32,855 nucleotides of DNA from positions 1-32,855 of the forward strand of contig JAEOTB010000077.1 of assembly GCA_016840065.1 (NCBI GenBank), in the 5' to 3' direction. The notes beneath the pieces are model-generated. The model did no database searches and was not told the DNA's origin. It saw only the letters and a list, made by a program, of their open reading frames with translations. The translations under genes and the position numbers were made by a program. This stretch comes from Candidatus Hermodarchaeota archaeon (GTDB lineage Archaea > Asgardarchaeota > Hermodarchaeia > Hermodarchaeales > Hermodarchaeaceae). Below, in pieces: positions 30,025 to 32,855 of the stretch. Position 1 is the stretch's first letter. Each line of letters begins with the position of its first letter.

Positions 30025-31566
30025 TCATTTGGGAAACCGCCAACCGAGGCTTCGTAGCAGTTTGTATCGCCGCTTGCGAAAGAGTCCGGCACTGAACATG
30101 AATAAACGATGAACTACAGCTTTCATAAATAGGTTGACTAAAGGGTTGGAGACACGACCTAGCCATAGGACGGCGTTTTCAAGGGTCTGCTCGATGCACT
30201 GCTGGAACAACGCCCACTGTTCTGGGGTCATTCGGTCAAAGGTTTGAAAGGTACTCCGCCTAAGACGACCTGCTGGGACGAAAATTACTGGTGTGATAAC
30301 GCAGTTGAAGTGTTTTATCCGATCCACGAGTTCCATGGTCTGCACAACATCTTTACTAGTCTCCCCCGGTAGTCCTATGATTAGTGAGTAGCAGCCAATC
30401 CAGTTATTCTCGTGAAGAACATTGGCTGCCTCTACTACGATCTCTGACCACTCCTCCATTTTGAATGGCTTCATCTTTCCTGGCATATGCTTTGCCAGTA
30501 ACTCGGGACTGCCCGTTTCGATTCCCATCTCGATTGTTGAGTAGCGACTTCCACCTAGCTCCATAATCTCTCCTACTTCTTCAAGGAGTTTCTCATCCTG
30601 TAGAATTGTTGCTGCTGACACAAAGCTAGCTCCGAACTTTGTGCCAGCTATTTCTTTCACTGCCTGCAAGAGTTGAAGAACAGGTTTTCTGACAGGTTTG
30701 AGGCTTGTCGAACCATATCGCAGGAAGTCATCCGATTGGAGTGAGACCTCACGTATTCCAGCCCGTTCGTTTACTCTAATATCTGCAAGTATTTGTTCCA
30801 GCGGGAAAGAGCGGAATTTCAAAAGCCCAGGAACACAGAAGCGGCATCCCCTTCCACAGCCTCGTGTAATTTCTACAATTCCGCAGCGGCTGGGTGTTAC
30901 CATTCTGGGCATCTCCTCTACGGAGACTGGTTTCCCTTGCACTCTTCTAGGTATAGGTTTTCCTTTTTGTGCGAGACGGAATAAATCACCAACGGCACCC
31001 TCTGCTTCTCCCTCTAGTATGCAGTCAATGCCTAGGCGTTCCTGCGTTCCTGTATCAGCAATCTGCCAGACACCAGGCCCACCAACAATAACTTTGAGTT
31101 GCCCCAATCGACGACGTTTCTGAATAATTGAGTTCCGAATTACTTGTAGGAATTCTGCGGACATGGTTGAGTGTCGACAGGGAATATGGAACTGCCTTAA
31201 CGTAAATTCTGTTACTTTAGCTCCATACGCTAGCCCGATTGGATCCAAGACTCCAATCCCTACTACTCTTGTTGCGGACCCTATTACGCGGTCTAGTTGT
31301 TGTGGATTAGCGATTATAACTTCATCCCTCTTGAACCCAGAAGCTAGCAATGCAGCCTCCACTCTGCCAATTCCTAGCTGGGCCATCTTCATTCTTCCGG
31401 CCTTGTCACTAGGAAGTTGAAAGATTCCCATCATCTTCCAGAAAGGTCTCAAATCAACGGGGAACATTGAAGCGTATCCAGAGCCAATGCCAAATCTGTA
31501 GTTTGCCATTAATGCGGTACCCGCTGTCAGTACAATTGGGTAACCAGTGTTGGCAGCCTTAGTCAT
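30025..31566 (-). CDS. B12-binding radical SAM enzyme, LTAD family paralogue 3
   Basis: This is a near-full-length paralogue of 25827-27419. It begins with GYPIVLTAGTALMANYRF and has RVVGIGVLDPIGLAYGAKV, VIVGGPGVWQIADTGTQ, GIDCILEGEAEGA, then RCGIVEITRGCGRGCRFC with cluster Cys237, Cys241 and Cys244 and the same upstream Cys. VSLQSDDFLRYGSTSLKP, IEMGIETGSPELLAKHMPGK and LIIGLPGETSKDVVQTMELV follow. ATG 31566 is preferred because its N-terminus aligns with the paralogue start; the in-frame TTG at 31617 adds 17 residues with no counterpart. The upstream AT-rich element near 31628-31640 (AAAAAATATGATTTAAC on minus) fits a TATA box. It follows the acyltransferase gene in map order but lies upstream of it in the same direction (56-bp gap), so the two may be one operon. 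Confidence 0.93.
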   Translation of the reverse strand: MTKAANTGYPIVLTAGTALMANYRFGIGSGYASMFPVDLRPFWKMMGIFQLPSDKAGRMKMAQLGIGRVEAALLASGFKRDEVIIANPQQLDRVIGSATRVVGIGVLDPIGLAYGAKVTEFTLRQFHIPCRHSTMSAEFLQVIRNSIIQKRRRLGQLKVIVGGPGVWQIADTGTQERLGIDCILEGEAEGAVGDLFRLAQKGKPIPRRVQGKPVSVEEMPRMVTPSRCGIVEITRGCGRGCRFCVPGLLKFRSFPLEQILADIRVNERAGIREVSLQSDDFLRYGSTSLKPVRKPVLQLLQAVKEIAGTKFGASFVSAATILQDEKLLEEVGEIMELGGSRYSTIEMGIETGSPELLAKHMPGKMKPFKMEEWSEIVVEAANVLHENNWIGCYSLIIGLPGETSKDVVQTMELVDRIKHFNCVITPVIFVPAGRLRRSTFQTFDRMTPEQWALFQQCIEQTLENAVLWLGRVSNPLVNLFMKAVVHRLFMFSAGLFRKRRYKLLRSLGWRFPK

Positions 31567-31624
31567 GGTAAAGCATTCTACTTGCTGTACTTTCTTTAAA
31601 CTCTGATGCTCAATCAACCAAGAG

Positions 31625-31645
31625 TTAAATCATATTTTTTACTCG
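31625..31645 (-). promoter_or_regulatory. TATA-like element before radical SAM paralogue 3
   Basis: On minus, AGTAAAAAATATGATTTAAC is the only A/T-rich box in the divergent 83-135 bp region between this gene and the NUDIX gene, and is placed 25-30 bp before a plausible transcription start near 31605. Confidence 0.3.
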
Positions 31646-31700
31646 GTTATGTTTTTGTATGGATTCCTTTAATCTAACTGTTGATATCAGGTGACAAACA

Positions 31701-32177
31701 ATGAATACTGGTTTACCACCTCACACAGAGTCATCAGAGAATCAATCATCACCCCAGCGACGATGGACTGCTCTAGGAATGAAAACCCCAGTTCTAGCAG
31801 TAGACGCTGTAATATATATGAAAGATAATTGTGTTGTACTTATTCGACGGGGGAATCCACCCTTCCAAGGTTTTTGGGCTCTACCAGGGGGACTTTGCGA
31901 GCGGGGCGAAACTGTGGAGCAGGCACTTTGTCGAGAAGTTGAGGAGGAGACTGGTTTACTGGTAGAGCCTGTACAACTCCTTGGTGTTTTCTCTGAACCT
32001 GACCGGGACCCTCGAGGACACACGGTATCTATAGCGTTCCTCGCAAGACCTACTGGTGGTCAACTTCGAGCGGGTAGTGATGCTTCTCATGTGAAAACAT
32101 TCAAGCGAGCTCCTCGAAACATGGCATTCGATCATCGACGAATTCTAGCGGCAGCTGAAGAGATAAGAAATAAGTAG
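31701..32177 (+). CDS. NUDIX hydrolase
   Basis: The Nudix box GX5EX7REUXEEXGU is complete: GGLCERGETVEQALCREVEEETGL read as two parts, GLCERGE then REVEEETG (residues about 64-86). It is preceded by the strand LAVDAVIYMKDNCVVLIRRG and WALPGG. Nudix enzymes split nucleoside diphosphates linked to another group, such as ADP-ribose, 8-oxo-dGTP or nucleotide sugars; the ADP-ribose pyrophosphatase-like layout fits but specificity is not visible. Length 158 aa. The first 28 residues are a low-complexity polar extension (PPHTESSENQSSPQRR). ATG 31701 follows AGGTGA. It is divergent from radical SAM paralogue 3, about 135 bp apart, and seems to be a single gene. Confidence 0.9.
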   Translation: MNTGLPPHTESSENQSSPQRRWTALGMKTPVLAVDAVIYMKDNCVVLIRRGNPPFQGFWALPGGLCERGETVEQALCREVEEETGLLVEPVQLLGVFSEPDRDPRGHTVSIAFLARPTGGQLRAGSDASHVKTFKRAPRNMAFDHRRILAAAEEIRNK

Positions 32178-32277
32178 TTGTGAAACAGTACTAGACCGCG
32201 AGCCTGTACAATTTAACAAAGTTTAAATTTGTAATTTAATTACATAATTCACAGTGAAAAATGAGTGGATTCATGAA

Positions 32278-32855
32278 ATGTCAGAAAAAGAAGCGATTCT
32301 AATCCGGGTTTCGGACTTTCTAACAAAGTCCGTCAACAGTCTTGGAGAGGCTATTCAGGAAGTCGCAAAACAGGTAGCTGAGTTTCAGAAGAGCCTTAAG
32401 AAAATCCGGAAAGACCTCAAAGAAGCGAGAGTCCTTCCAACAGCTGGTTCCTCGAGCGTTCACCTCCTTTCAGGACCCGAAGGAACAGCTCCAGATTCAA
32501 CAAGCATCTTCGGAATTGTTGAGGGTGAAGCACAGACTACCGCTTCATCAGCTGGATTAGCTGAGTCAATTCTTCTGGGTGAAGAGACCACCGCACCCAC
32601 ACCCGAATCAACCGCTGAAACGCCAACCATAACACCAACTTCAGGACCTCCAACCGCAGGCCCACCCACAGCAGGTCCCCCAACAGCCAGCCCACCCACA
32701 GCAGGTCCCCCAACAGCCAGCCCACCCACAGCAGGTCCCCCAACAGCCAGCCCACCCACAGCAGGACCTCCAACCGCAGGCCCACCCACAGCAGGACCTC
32801 CAACCGCAGGCCCACCCACAGCAGGACCTCCAACCGCAGGCCCACCCACAGCAGG
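32278..32855 (+). CDS. coiled-coil protein with (G/S)PPTA repeat tail, 3' end outside window
   Basis: An open frame runs from ATG 32278 to the right edge (192 codons) with no stop. Residues 1-52 form a charged amphipathic helix or coiled coil (EKEAILIRVSDFLTKSVNSL, then QEVAKQVAEFQKSLKKIRKD). A Ser/Thr/Gly-rich linker follows (EGTAPDSTSIFG, EETTAPTPESTAETP). From residue 123 the chain is a pure GPPTA/SPPTA repeat, 14 units visible. An in-frame GTG at 32254 is a possible earlier start, near an AT-rich TATA-like region at 32219-32245. There is no signal peptide or membrane helix in view. The minus-strand frame through the repeat is only a shadow. Extended Pro-rich tails of this kind often serve as spacers or multivalent binding sites; function is unknown. 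Confidence 0.7.
   Translation, partial: MSEKEAILIRVSDFLTKSVNSLGEAIQEVAKQVAEFQKSLKKIRKDLKEARVLPTAGSSSVHLLSGPEGTAPDSTSIFGIVEGEAQTTASSAGLAESILLGEETTAPTPESTAETPTITPTSGPPTAGPPTAGPPTASPPTAGPPTASPPTAGPPTASPPTAGPPTAGPPTAGPPTAGPPTAGPPTAGPPTA
32644..32855 (+). repeat. 15/30-bp minisatellite coding for (G/S)PPTA
   Basis: Fourteen 15-bp units plus two bases are seen, arranged as seven 30-bp units of two DNA types. One starts GGACCTCCAACCGCA, the other GGTCCCCCAACAGCC; both end CCCACCCACAGCA. The order is one of type 1, three of type 2, then three of type 1, cut by the window edge. Copies within a type are identical at DNA level, which indicates recent expansion by slippage or unequal exchange. Confidence 0.9.

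Noticed and set aside
32460..32849. Minus-strand frame of GGPAVGG repeats, and a second frame of GLRLEVLLWV type
   Set aside because: Both are antisense images of the plus-strand (G/S)PPTA repeat; the plus frame has a credible N-terminal domain and start while these have neither.
1..32855. CRISPR array or insertion sequence
   Set aside because: No regularly spaced direct repeats with unique spacers were seen; the only tandem repeat is coding without spacers. No transposase motifs, terminal inverted repeats or target duplications were found.

Overview
The window reads as archaeal chromosome. Supporting points are A/T-rich TATA-type elements about 25 bp before several starts, with some apparently leaderless genes; frequent GTG and TTG starts; and archaea-typical families (DUF116, DUF92, MTA phosphorylase, FrhB-like F420 protein, several B12-binding radical SAM enzymes). 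A 7-TM protein with a longin/roadblock-like C-terminal region (7231-8367) points, with moderate confidence only, to an Asgard lineage such as Thorarchaeia. No rRNA, tRNA, CRISPR array or transposase was found.

0-5.1 kb: two neighbouring minus-strand bactofilin-like beta-repeat proteins (one cut by the window edge), a small winged-helix protein, an FkbM methyltransferase, a tightly coupled pair (unknown protein plus an atypical class I glutamine amidotransferase-like protein), a 4-TM protein and a YbjN-like protein. 5.1-5.5 kb has no credible gene but is dense in hairpins between two terminator-like structures, so it is a candidate non-coding RNA. 5.5-9.9 kb: DUF116, an EamA transporter, the 7-TM/longin-like protein, a 46-aa basic microprotein with a perfect Shine-Dalgarno, and DUF92. 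A promoter/operator element 5' of the bactofilin gene is repeated 5' of the microprotein.

9.9-17.4 kb: nucleotide salvage and housekeeping: a phosphoribosyltransferase, an alpha/alpha-toroid protein, a PfkB (adenosine-kinase-like) sugar/nucleoside kinase, MTA phosphorylase, two small membrane proteins, and an alanyl-tRNA synthetase of about 590 aa that lacks the C-Ala domain and resembles the short form of Patescibacteria (CPR). The last point suggests gene transfer.

17.5-31.6 kb is the most striking part: five B12-binding radical SAM enzymes (three close paralogues), an FrhB-like iron-sulfur F420 protein, a CDP-alcohol phosphatidyltransferase, two GT2 glycosyltransferases, a polysaccharide deacetylase and a membrane-linked hexapeptide acyltransferase. 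Seven genes (25708 down to 17502) run in one direction with short gaps or overlaps. I infer an envelope lipid or glycolipid biosynthesis and modification module; its product cannot be told from sequence. The window ends with a NUDIX hydrolase and the 5' part of a coiled-coil protein that runs into an expanding (G/S)PPTA repeat, cut at the window edge.
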